Positions 25,775-37,186 of a DNA stretch of 64,000 nucleotides are shown piece by piece. The position numbers were made by a program, and so were the translations under genes. The notes beneath the pieces are model-generated. The model had not been told where the DNA came from. It saw only the letters and a list, made by a program, of their open reading frames with translations, and did no database searches. The stretch is from Thermotoga petrophila RKU-1 (GTDB lineage: Bacteria > Thermotogota > Thermotogae > Thermotogales > Thermotogaceae), in the NCBI RefSeq assembly GCF_000016785.1, contig NC_009486.1, positions 992,001 to 1,056,000 on the forward strand, in the 5' to 3' direction. How positions within the stretch are numbered: the stretch's first letter is position 1; each line of letters starts with the position of its first letter.

Positions 25775-26929
25775 TTATCGGCGATTATTTCCAGTTAAAT
25801 CCAGAAAACTGAGAATTTCTTCGATTTTCTTGAGGAAGTAATCCACTTCTTCCTCCGTGTTGTATTTGCAGAGGCTGATTCTGATGGCTCCCTGGGCAAT
25901 TCTCCTGTCTACCCCCATCGCATCCAGGACATGGCTCAATCTTTCGTCCTTGCTGGTGCAGGCCGATGAGGTTGAAACGTAAATACCATAGCCGGAGAGA
26001 AGATTCTGAAGAGTGGAACCTCTGATGTTCGGAAAAGAGACGGAGAGGGTGTTGGGAAGGGATATCTCCAGGGGAGTTATGATGTGGGCTCCCAGGTTCA
26101 TCAGACCCGATACGAGTTTGCTTCTGAGCTTTTCCATGTGTTTTGCTGCTTCGCTCAGCTCTTCAACGGCAATTTCCATAGCGCGGGCTGCTCCGACGAT
26201 TCCCGGAACATTCTGCGTTCCAGATCTGAGCCCTCTTTCCTGTCCACCGCCGTGTATGAGGGGTCTGATAGGAACTCCCTTCCTGATGTAGGTTATTCCA
26301 ACGCCTTTCGGTCCGTGAAATTTGTGCGCGCTGAAACTCGCGTAGTCCACTTCCAGTTTCTCGAGGGAAAATGGAATTTTCCCTATCGTCTGAACGGCAT
26401 CGACATGAACGAGGGCCTCTTTGTTCTTTTTCTTCACTATCCTAGTCACATCTTCAACGGGCTGGATAGTTCCCACCTCGTTGTTCGCAGCCATGATGCT
26501 GACAAGGAACGTGTCCTCATCTACAAGTTTTTCCAGTTCTTCCAGTTTCACAACACCTCTGGAATCAACGGGAACGTACTTCACTTTGAAACCTTTCATC
26601 GATAGATATTTCATCGTTTCGAGAACGGCTTTGTGCTCTATGAGAGTTGTGATGATGGTTCTTTTTCTTTTTTCGAACGTCTCAGCGACCGTTTTGAGAA
26701 TCCAGTTTATCGACTCCGTTGCACAGGAGGTGAAGAATATTTCTGAAGGTGAGACACCGAGTACCTTTGCCACCTTTTCTCTCGCTTTTTCCATGTGTAA
26801 ATTCGCCTCTATACCCATGCCGTGAGCAGAATTGGGATTTCCATACTTTTCGCGGTAGAAAACAATCATCTCTTCGAGAACCCGATCGTCCACCCTCGTC
26901 GTTGCGTTGTTGTCAAAATAAACCCTCAT
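25775..26929 (-). CDS. Cysteine desulfurase (NifS/IscS-like)
   Basis: The ATG at 26929 follows GAGGTGG and gives 384 residues, the length of the structurally known T. maritima NifS-like protein. Signatures are VYFDNNATTRVD at the start, the PLP lysine in SFSAHKFHGPKGVG, and the catalytic Cys in STSSACTS. It supplies sulfur for Fe-S clusters and for thiolation, and lies two genes below thiI, its likely partner in 4-thiouridine synthesis. ATGA overlap with plsC. Confidence 0.95.
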   Translation of the reverse strand: MRVYFDNNATTRVDDRVLEEMIVFYREKYGNPNSAHGMGIEANLHMEKAREKVAKVLGVSPSEIFFTSCATESINWILKTVAETFEKRKRTIITTLIEHKAVLETMKYLSMKGFKVKYVPVDSRGVVKLEELEKLVDEDTFLVSIMAANNEVGTIQPVEDVTRIVKKKNKEALVHVDAVQTIGKIPFSLEKLEVDYASFSAHKFHGPKGVGITYIRKGVPIRPLIHGGGQERGLRSGTQNVPGIVGAARAMEIAVEELSEAAKHMEKLRSKLVSGLMNLGAHIITPLEISLPNTLSVSFPNIRGSTLQNLLSGYGIYVSTSSACTSKDERLSHVLDAMGVDRRIAQGAIRISLCKYNTEEEVDYFLKKIEEILSFLDLTGNNRR

Positions 26930-27669
26930 TTCGACCACCTCGCTTTTAACTCTTCAACTCCCCTTTTCACGACCTCTTCCACGTATTTTCTGAGTTCTTC
27001 CTCGCTCGAAAACCCTTTCGGATCGACCGGCTCGTGTATCTTGAGAAAGACCTTCCCAGGAGTGAACGTCCATCTTCCCTTTGGAATCAGATGATAAGTT
27101 CCCCAGATGGAAACGGGAAGAACTGGAACACCGGTCTTCACAGCGATCATGAGGCTGTCTTTTTTGAAAGGAAGAACCTTTCCGTCCGGTGATCTCGTTC
27201 CCTCCGGAAAGACGATGAAGGTAACTCCGTTTTTGAGCTTTTCAATAGCTTCCCTGAGTGCTTTCACCGCTCTCCTCGGATTTTTCCTGTCAAGAAATAC
27301 ACCGTTCAGATATCTTATGTACCAGTTCACCCCCGGAATTTTTCTCAGTTCTTCCTTCGCTATGAACGCGCCTGTGGCAACGAAGCCGAGGATCAACGGG
27401 ATATCCATAAGGCTCTGATGATTCGCAACCACTATGAAATTTCTGTCCTTCGGAATATTTTCGCTGCCTTCAACTACCACATCAGAAAAAAGCCATGTGA
27501 AGGCTCTTTTCCCGAATTTTTCTATCTCCTTCAAAACGTACTTTCTGGCTTTTTCACGGTCTCTCATTAAAAATGATCTGAAAAGTACGAATCCCCCGTA
27601 AAAAACAATGTATACGGTGGCTATGAAGTAGAAGTACAGCGTCAGCAGAAGATCTCTGATTTTTCTCAC
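26926..27669 (-). CDS. plsC: 1-acyl-sn-glycerol-3-phosphate acyltransferase
   Basis: The 247-residue protein has an N-terminal membrane segment and the acyltransferase motifs NHQSLMD (HX4D, catalytic), FPEGTRS and the VPVLPVSIWGT block. It converts lysophosphatidate to phosphatidate at the inner membrane. The GTG start at 27669 follows GAGGTGATAGA and overlaps the thiI stop. Confidence 0.95.
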   Translation of the reverse strand: MRKIRDLLLTLYFYFIATVYIVFYGGFVLFRSFLMRDREKARKYVLKEIEKFGKRAFTWLFSDVVVEGSENIPKDRNFIVVANHQSLMDIPLILGFVATGAFIAKEELRKIPGVNWYIRYLNGVFLDRKNPRRAVKALREAIEKLKNGVTFIVFPEGTRSPDGKVLPFKKDSLMIAVKTGVPVLPVSIWGTYHLIPKGRWTFTPGKVFLKIHEPVDPKGFSSEEELRKYVEEVVKRGVEELKARWSK

Positions 27670-28823
27670 TCTATCACCTCGACTTTTCTGGAGGTGAACG
27701 CTTCTTCTTCGAGAACGGGAAGATCTGGAACCTGCTGTTCCAGCTTCTCGAGGATCGAGGGATGAGATCTCGTTGCAGGATTTTTCGGGGCGAAGAAGAC
27801 GCAGCTGTCCTGGTAAGGCTTTATAGAGATCTCGTAGGTTCCGATCTCTTTCGCCTTTTCGACGATCTCTGTTTTGTCGAAACCGGAAAGAGGCCTTATC
27901 ACGGGTCTTGTAGTCACGCTCTCTATAGACCAGAGGTTTTCCAGCGTCTGGCTCGCCACCTGTCCTATGTTCTCCCCCGTGTAAAAAGCAACCGCACCGG
28001 TTTCCTCTGCTATTTTTTCCGCTATTCTGAACATGGACCTTCTGTACATGATCAGCGAGTATTTGTCCGGTACGTTCTTTTTGACCTCAAGCTGCAGCTT
28101 TGTGAGATTCACAATGTGCAATCTCAAGGGATGACCTCCACTGAACTCCCTGAGAACTCTCAATATGTCTCTCACTTTTTCCACGGCCCCCTCCGATGTA
28201 AACGGAGGAGACACGAACGTGACGGACTCTATGAGAACTCCTCTTTTCAGTGCGTACCAGCCTGCCACAGGACTGTCTATTCCTCCAGAGAGAAGAAGAA
28301 CCGCTTTTCCTCCCGTTCCCACGGGAAGTCCACCGTAGCACTCCACCCTGTCTGTGAAAATCAGAACCCCTTCCGGTCTCACTTCCACCCCGAGAACAAA
28401 ATCCGGATTGTGTACATCAACGGAAAGTTCCTTGAAGTTTTTGAGTATCAAGGCACCGAGCTCACTGTTTATTTCGTATATACTTTTTTTGTATTCCTTG
28501 TAGGTCTTTTTGGCCTGCACCTTGAAAGTTCTGTAATTTCCTTTTTCCAGCTTTTCTTTCACCGCGATCAGTGAATATTTCTTCACTTCCTCGAAATCGT
28601 GACTCACCAGAAATCCTTTGCTGAAATTCTGAATTCCAAAGATTTTCTTCAGCTTGTCATCGAGTGTTACGTTTTCATCTATTGGAATGAGAAATCTTCC
28701 CCACTGTCTCTTCACCTTCATTCCGGTTACTCTCTCGATGTTTCTTCTAAGAGCTTCTTCAAAATCTTTTCTGTTCTTTCCTTTGAGACCTATCTCGGAA
28801 TATCTCACTATGTAAACTCTCAA
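27666..28823 (-). CDS. thiI: tRNA 4-thiouridine synthetase ThiI (THUMP + PP-loop)
   Basis: The TTG at 28823, six bases after CCGGAGGTG, is the start; the open frame upstream crosses the promoter region. The 385 residues comprise an N-terminal ferredoxin-like/THUMP part (YSEIGLKGKNRKDFEEALRRN) and a PP-loop ATPase (LLSGGIDSPVAGW). The C-terminal rhodanese domain of E. coli ThiI is absent, as in many bacteria and archaea. It thiolates U8 of tRNA with sulfur from a cysteine desulfurase, encoded two genes downstream. Confidence 0.94.
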   Translation of the reverse strand: MRVYIVRYSEIGLKGKNRKDFEEALRRNIERVTGMKVKRQWGRFLIPIDENVTLDDKLKKIFGIQNFSKGFLVSHDFEEVKKYSLIAVKEKLEKGNYRTFKVQAKKTYKEYKKSIYEINSELGALILKNFKELSVDVHNPDFVLGVEVRPEGVLIFTDRVECYGGLPVGTGGKAVLLLSGGIDSPVAGWYALKRGVLIESVTFVSPPFTSEGAVEKVRDILRVLREFSGGHPLRLHIVNLTKLQLEVKKNVPDKYSLIMYRRSMFRIAEKIAEETGAVAFYTGENIGQVASQTLENLWSIESVTTRPVIRPLSGFDKTEIVEKAKEIGTYEISIKPYQDSCVFFAPKNPATRSHPSILEKLEQQVPDLPVLEEEAFTSRKVEVIE

Positions 28824-28930
28824 CTCTTTCACCTCCGGATAAGATTTTAGCAGAAGAAACACAGAATTTGCCCTTTTTTGGTTTATAATGTAAAATGAAT
28901 ATGAACCGCAAGTTTCAGGAGGGATGGCTG

Positions 28931-30004
28931 ATGGCAGAACATATAATAACACTTGTCTTATCTGGAGAAAGGCTGGATGTTACCACTTCAACGCCTTTTG
29001 TTGTGGCTCTCAGGGATCTCCTCTACGAAGGAGACTGGGAACTCTTAAAAGAAGATATGAAGAAAAAAGAAAACATAATGAAAGAAGTACAAACCTGCGA
29101 AAAACTGGAGAAGGTGGTTCATCTCGATGAGACCGTTTATGAACCTCTCATCTTTCCCGAATTTCAAGAATGGCTCAGAGAAGAGAACATAACCCCAAAA
29201 GATTTCAAAAATGTCTCTCTCAAGGGTCTGTACGATCTTGCGCTGGAGTACGCTGATCGAAACCTTTACGATATAGCGCATGATATCATAAAGTTCATGC
29301 TCGACATAGACGAAAACTACGCTCCAGCCTACGAGCTGAAAGGCTCTCTTCTCGTTGAGCAGGGCAAGATAGAAGAGGGAATAAAATTCCTCGACAAGGC
29401 CGTGGAGATAGATCCCTGGCTGGTTCAAGCGTACGCCTCTCTTGGGGAAGCCTACTACAACCTGGGTGATTATGAGAAGGCAATTCATTACTGGGAAAGA
29501 GAACTGGAATACAATCCGAACGACAAGATCACATACTTCATGATCACGGAAGCCTACTATGAAATGAACCGCAAAGACCTCGCTGTGAAAGCGCTGGAGC
29601 GCCTTTTAGAAATCGATCCAGATAATATACCTGCCCTGTACCAGCTTTCGCAGCTTTACAGAGAACTCGGCAACGAAGAAAAGGCACGGGAAATGGAAGA
29701 GAAGATCATGAACTGTAAACCCAAGTATCCCACAGAATTAGAACCATGGGCTCGCGTGATGCTGAAACACGGAAGATACAAAGAAGTTGCCGAAGAGCTT
29801 GAAAAGATCGTTGAATCCTCTCCGCTGAACACCCTGGCACGGCTGCTCCTCGTGGTTCCCTATGTGAAACTCGGTCAAATCGATAAGGCGAGAGAAATCC
29901 TCGATGATATTGGACAGAACAATTTCTGGTATTATTATGGAAAAAAAGAGGTACTGGACGAACTTCTCACGGAGGAGGAAAAACGGGCTTGTGGTATCTC
30001 CTGA
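28931..30004 (+). CDS. Tetratricopeptide repeat protein
   Basis: The ATG at 28931 follows CAGGAGGGAT; in-frame codons 12 residues earlier lack a ribosome site. The 357-residue protein has no signal peptide. At least five TPR units occupy about residues 98-345 (for example AYASLGEAYYNLGDYEKAI and PALYQLSQLYRELGNEEKA). The N-terminal 95 residues are a separate acidic region. It is probably a cytoplasmic scaffold. The prepilin peptidase gene overlaps its end, so a link to type IV pilus assembly is possible. Confidence 0.88.
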   Translation: MAEHIITLVLSGERLDVTTSTPFVVALRDLLYEGDWELLKEDMKKKENIMKEVQTCEKLEKVVHLDETVYEPLIFPEFQEWLREENITPKDFKNVSLKGLYDLALEYADRNLYDIAHDIIKFMLDIDENYAPAYELKGSLLVEQGKIEEGIKFLDKAVEIDPWLVQAYASLGEAYYNLGDYEKAIHYWERELEYNPNDKITYFMITEAYYEMNRKDLAVKALERLLEIDPDNIPALYQLSQLYRELGNEEKAREMEEKIMNCKPKYPTELEPWARVMLKHGRYKEVAEELEKIVESSPLNTLARLLLVVPYVKLGQIDKAREILDDIGQNNFWYYYGKKEVLDELLTEEEKRACGIS

Positions 30005-30711
30005 CGTTCGTGATAGGCACCATAATTGGAAGTTTTTTGAACGTTGTCATATACAGATCTACGAAGGAGGATCTCAAGCTGTGGGATCCTCCTCATTCAT
30101 TCTGTCCTAACTGTAAAAGGAAAATAGAGTGGTACGACAACATTCCCGTTGTCAGCTACATTCTGCTGAAAGGAAGATGCCGGCACTGTGGATGGAGAAT
30201 CCCGATCAGATACCCCATCGTGGAGATCTCAACAGGGGTTTTGTTTCTGATAAATCGCGCCCTCATAAAAGATACCCTGCTGTTTGTATCTTCGTGCGTG
30301 ATTGCCTCTGCCCTCATCGCGATATCACTCATAGACCTTGAAACGTTCCTGATTCCGGATTACCTGAACTTTACCGTTCTGATCTTTTCCTTTGTGGTGG
30401 CCTTGAGAACCTCCTTTCTGGAACATTTGATCTCTTTTCTCATTGTGACAACCATATTTTTGGTTTTGAAAGTAATGTACAGAGACGGTCTGGGAGCAGG
30501 AGACGTGATCCTTGCGATGGGAATAGGCTTCCTCCTCCCACCAGTTCCTTCCATTTTTGCCATCTTGATCGCTTCAATTTCTGGAATACTCTATGCACTG
30601 ATCAAAGGAAAAGGTAAAATGGATATAAAAACGCGTATACCGTTCGGACCTTTCCTCGCCCTTGGAGGATACACTCTCTTTCTCATATCGTACGGAATGG
30701 GGTGGTTGTAG
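29989..30711 (+). CDS. pilD: Prepilin leader peptidase / N-methyltransferase
   Basis: A TTG start at 29989 is supported by GGAGGAGG upstream. The 240-residue membrane protein has the N-terminal GSFLNVVIYR motif, the cytoplasmic zinc tetrad CPNCKRKIEW...CRHCGW, and the catalytic aspartates in SLIDLETFLIPD and GAGDV. Both protease and methylase parts are present. It processes type IV pilins or pseudopilins. It overlaps the TPR gene and abuts the next gene without a gap. Confidence 0.95.
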   Translation: MWYLLTFVIGTIIGSFLNVVIYRSTKEDLKLWDPPHSFCPNCKRKIEWYDNIPVVSYILLKGRCRHCGWRIPIRYPIVEISTGVLFLINRALIKDTLLFVSSCVIASALIAISLIDLETFLIPDYLNFTVLIFSFVVALRTSFLEHLISFLIVTTIFLVLKVMYRDGLGAGDVILAMGIGFLLPPVPSIFAILIASISGILYALIKGKGKMDIKTRIPFGPFLALGGYTLFLISYGMGWL

Positions 30712-33080
<2,369 letters not shown>

Positions 33081-33117
33081 AAAAATGTTCATCAAGTATC
33101 GCAGGAGGTTATTGAAA

Positions 33118-34761
33118 GTGACGGAAAAAATGGAAAAACTCATCAATCTCCTCGAGATTTCTCTGGTTGTTCTCCTTTCCAGCTTCTCTTTTTTAGAAAT
33201 TCTCAAAGGCAACTTACTGTCCCTTGCCTACCCCTGCCTCGTTTTCGCCGTGTTTCTTTCCCTGTTTAGGCGAAGATGGTACAGAAATTTGAAGAATGAG
33301 ATGAACGAGAAGAGTGAAGAGATGTCTGCAATGAATCAAGAACTCACAGCGTTAAACCAGCAACTCACAGCCGTGAATCAGGAGCTGGAAGCCTCTTACG
33401 AAAGCCTTCAGATCCTCTCCACCCAGCTGGCCAGAATCATGGAAACCATGGGAGAAATGGATCTTGAGGTCGATCCTGTTCCTACTCTTGAAAGGATTTT
33501 TTACGATGTGAAGAAACTGGTAGAACCGCTGTCGGGACTCGAGTTGAAAAACTCACAGAGATCCATTGCTGTTGGTGAATTCACAGAAAATCTGCTCTAC
33601 AAAGAAGCCGGAAAGACATCCGCCAAGATCTTTGTAAGCAGAGAACTCGAAAGGGATGAAGAAATGTTCCTGAACTCCGTTCTGAATTTTTCCCTCTTTC
33701 TTCTGAACGCCCACGATTCGTATCTTGAGGTTATGAAGAACAGAGACACGCTCTCAAGGATGATCAGCTCTCTGGAAGAGGTTTTAGGTGTTTCAAGAAG
33801 AACAGAACTCATAGAGAAGATACTACACTATTTGAAAGACATGTTCCCCGGCATCGTGCTGTCGTCCGTTTCTCTTCTCGAAGATGGAAAAATAAAAACC
33901 TTCTTTCTGAAAAACGGCCAGATCGAGGTGGTCAATCTCAAAAGAGGTATCGTGGTAAAGGCTTTTGAAACAAAGAAAGATCTTTTCGTGAACGATGTGA
34001 GGGACTTCCCAGAATTTTACGATGTCACGAATGGAAGAACAAGATCCGCGGCCGCCATCTTCTTCGAGTACGAAAACACTCCCCTCGTCCTCGAAATTGA
34101 AAAGGATTCGGAAATCACTGAATACGAACTCTCATCCCTCAAAATGATGGCGAGAATCCTGGCGATCTTCTTCTCACGTTTGAGCCTCTACAGGAAACTC
34201 CGAAAAACCTTTTTCCAAACAATAGAAGCGTTCTCGTACGCGGTGGAGTTAAAAGATCCCTACACCAGCGGACACAGCCTGAGAGTCGCTGATTATTCAC
34301 AGGAAATAGCCAGAAGAATGGGTCTTCCAGATCAGGTGGTGGAGAGAATCAGGATAGCCGCTGTTCTCCACGATATAGGAAAGATAGGTGTCAAAGGTGC
34401 CATTCTCAACAAAACCTCTAAGCTCACAAAAGAAGAATACGAAGAAGTGAAGAAGCATCCAGAACTCGGTGAAAAACTGATCAGCAAAATCGAAGACTTC
34501 TCCGATATAGCGAAGATAGTGAGACACCATCACGAATGGTACAGCGGTCAGGGATACCCGGATGGACTTCGCGGGGAAGAAATACCGTTGGAATCGAGGA
34601 TCATCGCCATAGCTGACGCATTCGATGCGATGACCAGCGACAGACCGTACAGAAAAGCCATGGATAGAAAAACAGCCCTCGAAATTCTTCGCAGAAACGA
34701 GGGATCCCAGTGGGATCCTGAAATTCTGAAGATCGCCTTAGACTACTTCAGCGGACTCTGA
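33118..34761 (+). CDS. Membrane-anchored GAF-like HD-GYP protein
   Basis: The GTG at 33118, nine bases after AGGAGG, gives 547 residues. Two N-terminal hydrophobic segments are followed by a coiled coil with a repeated Asn/Gln pattern (NQELTALNQQLTAVNQELEA), a GAF-like region, and a C-terminal HD-GYP domain with GHSLRVADYS, HDIGKIGVKGAILN and a variant HHHEWYSGQGYPDGL. Most HD-GYPs have HHExxDGxGYP; here Ser-Gly-Gln replaces Asp-Gly-x. Metal-binding His residues remain. Its 3' end overlaps the convergent HAD gene by 14 bases. Confidence 0.9.
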   Translation: MTEKMEKLINLLEISLVVLLSSFSFLEILKGNLLSLAYPCLVFAVFLSLFRRRWYRNLKNEMNEKSEEMSAMNQELTALNQQLTAVNQELEASYESLQILSTQLARIMETMGEMDLEVDPVPTLERIFYDVKKLVEPLSGLELKNSQRSIAVGEFTENLLYKEAGKTSAKIFVSRELERDEEMFLNSVLNFSLFLLNAHDSYLEVMKNRDTLSRMISSLEEVLGVSRRTELIEKILHYLKDMFPGIVLSSVSLLEDGKIKTFFLKNGQIEVVNLKRGIVVKAFETKKDLFVNDVRDFPEFYDVTNGRTRSAAAIFFEYENTPLVLEIEKDSEITEYELSSLKMMARILAIFFSRLSLYRKLRKTFFQTIEAFSYAVELKDPYTSGHSLRVADYSQEIARRMGLPDQVVERIRIAAVLHDIGKIGVKGAILNKTSKLTKEEYEEVKKHPELGEKLISKIEDFSDIAKIVRHHHEWYSGQGYPDGLRGEEIPLESRIIAIADAFDAMTSDRPYRKAMDRKTALEILRRNEGSQWDPEILKIALDYFSGL

Positions 34762-35350
34762 TGAACTTCATCCCCAACTTTTCACACACTCCATCGTTCA
34801 ATTCGTCGTCCCCGTACATAACACAGTCTTCCGGAGAAACTCTCATCTTTTCACATATCTCGAGGTAGTACCTCGGATCTGGCTTGCAAAAATGGAAGCT
34901 CTCCATGTCCGTTATCAAGTGAAAATCGTCTTCTGACAATCCAATCCAGTTCAGTCGCTTCAAAATAGCGATTCTTGGAAAGACAGGGTTCGTTGCCAGA
35001 ACAACCTTCCCTTCTTTTTCCTTCTCTTTCAGAAGATCCACTATCTTCCTCACAGGTTTAACCGTATCTTTGAGCGAATCGAAAAGTTCGCTTTCATAAA
35101 ACTCCATGAAGAGTTCTTTCCATTTCTCTGCACACTGTGACGTTCTCTTTCCAAGGCATTTCATGTATCTCTCCAGATTGGTTGATCCATCGGGATTCCT
35201 GGTTATTTCCTCCACACAGCCAAGAACCAGCTCTGGAGAGATCGAAACACCTCTATCTCTGAAAAAAGAAGTGAGTTTCTTAAAATATTTCTCTGCGAAC
35301 CCGTTGTCTTCGGCCAGTGTGCCGTCGTAATCGAAAAGGAAAATTCTCAC
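34748..35350 (-). CDS. HAD-superfamily hydrolase
   Basis: The GTG at 35350, six bases from GGAGGG, is chosen; the ATG two codons earlier abuts the ribosome site. The 200-residue protein shows all HAD motifs: nucleophile DYDGT near the N-terminus, ATNP (motif II), KPD (motif III) and YGDDELNDG (motif IV). A helical C1 cap lies between motifs I and II. A small-molecule phosphatase; substrate unknown. Confidence 0.9.
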   Translation of the reverse strand: MRIFLFDYDGTLAEDNGFAEKYFKKLTSFFRDRGVSISPELVLGCVEEITRNPDGSTNLERYMKCLGKRTSQCAEKWKELFMEFYESELFDSLKDTVKPVRKIVDLLKEKEKEGKVVLATNPVFPRIAILKRLNWIGLSEDDFHLITDMESFHFCKPDPRYYLEICEKMRVSPEDCVMYGDDELNDGVCEKLGMKFIRVR

Positions 35351-35420
35351 ACTCATCCCTCCTTTTTAACTATCCTAACACTGGTTCGATGATAGAATCT
35401 TTAACGGGAGGTGACCGGTT

Positions 35421-36791
35421 CTGGAAAGAGAAACCATCGGAATAAAACTTCTGAGAGGAGATCCCAGAAAAGCCATAGTGAAACTCTCAATCCCCATGAT
35501 GCTTGCCATGTTAGTTCAGACGATTTACAACCTGGCCGATGGTATTTGGGTTGCGGGACTGGGGCCTTATGCGCTGGCAGCGATAGGATTGTTCTTCCCT
35601 GTTTTCATGGTGATCATCTCCCTCGCCGCAGGTATAGGGGTTGGAGCGAGTTCGGTGGTGTCCCAAAAGATCGGAGAAAGAGACAAGGAAGGAGCAGATA
35701 CCGCGGCTTCTGTTTCCATCCTGCTTTCAATCGTCATTGGTTTTTTGAGCATTGCTGTTATCCTTCCCTTTATTTCTGACATCCTCAGTTTCGCGGGAGC
35801 TCAGGGGGAAACTCTCAGACTGGCCCTCGAGTATTCGGTGATCCTCGTGTATTTCATTCCCCTTATCATGTTCAACAACGTAGCAAACGGTGTTTTCAGA
35901 GGTGAGGGAGACGCGAAAAGAGCGATGGTGGCCATAACTATAGGTTCCCTTCTGAACATAGGTCTGGATCCCGTGTTCATCTACGTCTTCGGTATGGGGG
36001 TCAGAGGAGCAGCGTACGCCACCGTAGTATCAATCGCTGTTTCTTCCCTTCTGATTGCGTACTGGATGTTTTTCAAGAAGGACACGTACGTATCCTTCCG
36101 TTTGAAATGGGATGGAGAAATTCTGAAGAGAATATTGAAGATCGGTATTCCGGCTTCCCTGGCGCAGGCCTCGATGTCGGTGGCGATCTACGTGCTCAAC
36201 GTCTTTGCGGTGAGGGCAGGAGGAGACTACGGAGTTGCGGTTTTCACGAGTGCGTGGCGTGTTATAAATTTTGGGACTGTCCCGCTCATCGGAATGGCCA
36301 TGGCCGTGACATCCGTTACAGGTGCCGCTTTTGGTGAGAGAAACGGAGAAAAACTCGAAACGGCACATCTCTACGCCGTGAAACTCGGATTTTTCGTAGG
36401 GCTGGCAGTGATGTTCACAATCTTGATTTTTGCCCCATACATCGCTAGGCTGTTCACTTATTCTCAGGAAGGTGAAAAATTATACAGCGATCTGGTGAAA
36501 GCCCTCAGAATCCTGAGTCTTTTTCTTCCAGGTGTTCCATTTGGAATGTTCACCTCCTCCATGTTTCAGGGAGTGGGTCAGGGACTCAAAAGTCTGATTG
36601 TCACCATCATGAGAACTGTGATTATGCAGGTTGTCTTTTCGTGGCTGTTCGTCTTCGTTCTGAGAATAGGACTTGTGGGAGTCTGGTGGGGCATAGTCCT
36701 TGGAAACGCCACATCGGCTTTCATCACTTTCAACTGGGGAAGGTTCACAGTGAAACACCTCAAAAGAAATTTTCAGAAAAACATCGTATAG
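35421..36791 (+). CDS. MATE family efflux transporter, apparent CTG start
   Basis: The frame encodes 12 helices with the typical MATE beginning LLRGDPRKAIVKLSIPMMLAMLVQTIYNL. The first ATG/GTG/TTG in frame is the GTG at 35478, which would delete the conserved LLRGDPRKA segment and lacks a good ribosome site. A CTG at 35421 lies seven bases after GGGAGGTG and restores that segment (456 residues), with an in-frame TGA just above. It would export drugs or metabolites with H+ or Na+. No regulator gene is adjacent. Confidence 0.85.
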   Translation: MERETIGIKLLRGDPRKAIVKLSIPMMLAMLVQTIYNLADGIWVAGLGPYALAAIGLFFPVFMVIISLAAGIGVGASSVVSQKIGERDKEGADTAASVSILLSIVIGFLSIAVILPFISDILSFAGAQGETLRLALEYSVILVYFIPLIMFNNVANGVFRGEGDAKRAMVAITIGSLLNIGLDPVFIYVFGMGVRGAAYATVVSIAVSSLLIAYWMFFKKDTYVSFRLKWDGEILKRILKIGIPASLAQASMSVAIYVLNVFAVRAGGDYGVAVFTSAWRVINFGTVPLIGMAMAVTSVTGAAFGERNGEKLETAHLYAVKLGFFVGLAVMFTILIFAPYIARLFTYSQEGEKLYSDLVKALRILSLFLPGVPFGMFTSSMFQGVGQGLKSLIVTIMRTVIMQVVFSWLFVFVLRIGLVGVWWGIVLGNATSAFITFNWGRFTVKHLKRNFQKNIV

Positions 36792-36802
36792 GAGGGGTTT
36801 GA

Positions 36803-37186
36803 ATGCTCAAGTTGGAGGCCAATTATTCTACGATCGAGAAGATCGTTCTGAAAAGCACCGAAGGATTTTCTCAATTCTCACTTTCGAAGGAGGATGAAAA
36901 CCTTAAAGTGAAACTGAAGCACGGTTCCTTCCCTTTTTCCCTGTCGGTGAAAGTCAAAGTAGTATCGACGCAGAAAACACCCGATGATCCCATCATCCTG
37001 AAAGTAGGTGTGCCCTCTTTCCTAATGGAAATGCTGAAAAGCAGAATAGAGCGAGAAGGACTGGAAGTTCACGGGAACGAGATTCACATCTACCCCAAAA
37101 AGATAGCAAGATTTCTCGAGGATCTGATCGTATCGAGATTGGAATTCGAAGACGACAGAGTGATACTTCACCTCGAGGAGGTCTGA
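36803..37186 (+). CDS. Conserved-looking hypothetical protein
   Basis: I do not recognise this 127-residue protein. It has no signal peptide or membrane segment. It looks like an alpha/beta fold: strands (FSLSVKVKVVST, GLEVHGNEIHIY) alternate with helices (PSFLMEMLKSRIERE, ARFLEDLIVSRLEF). AGGAGGGG precedes the ATG by six bases. It begins 11 bases after the MATE gene and overlaps the convergent sulfatase gene by 19 bases. Confidence 0.75.
   Translation: MLKLEANYSTIEKIVLKSTEGFSQFSLSKEDENLKVKLKHGSFPFSLSVKVKVVSTQKTPDDPIILKVGVPSFLMEMLKSRIEREGLEVHGNEIHIYPKKIARFLEDLIVSRLEFEDDRVILHLEEV

Noticed and set aside
35478-36791. GTG at 35478 as the start of the MATE transporter
   Set aside because: It cuts off the conserved LLRGDPRKA segment and has no properly spaced ribosome site, unlike the CTG at 35421.
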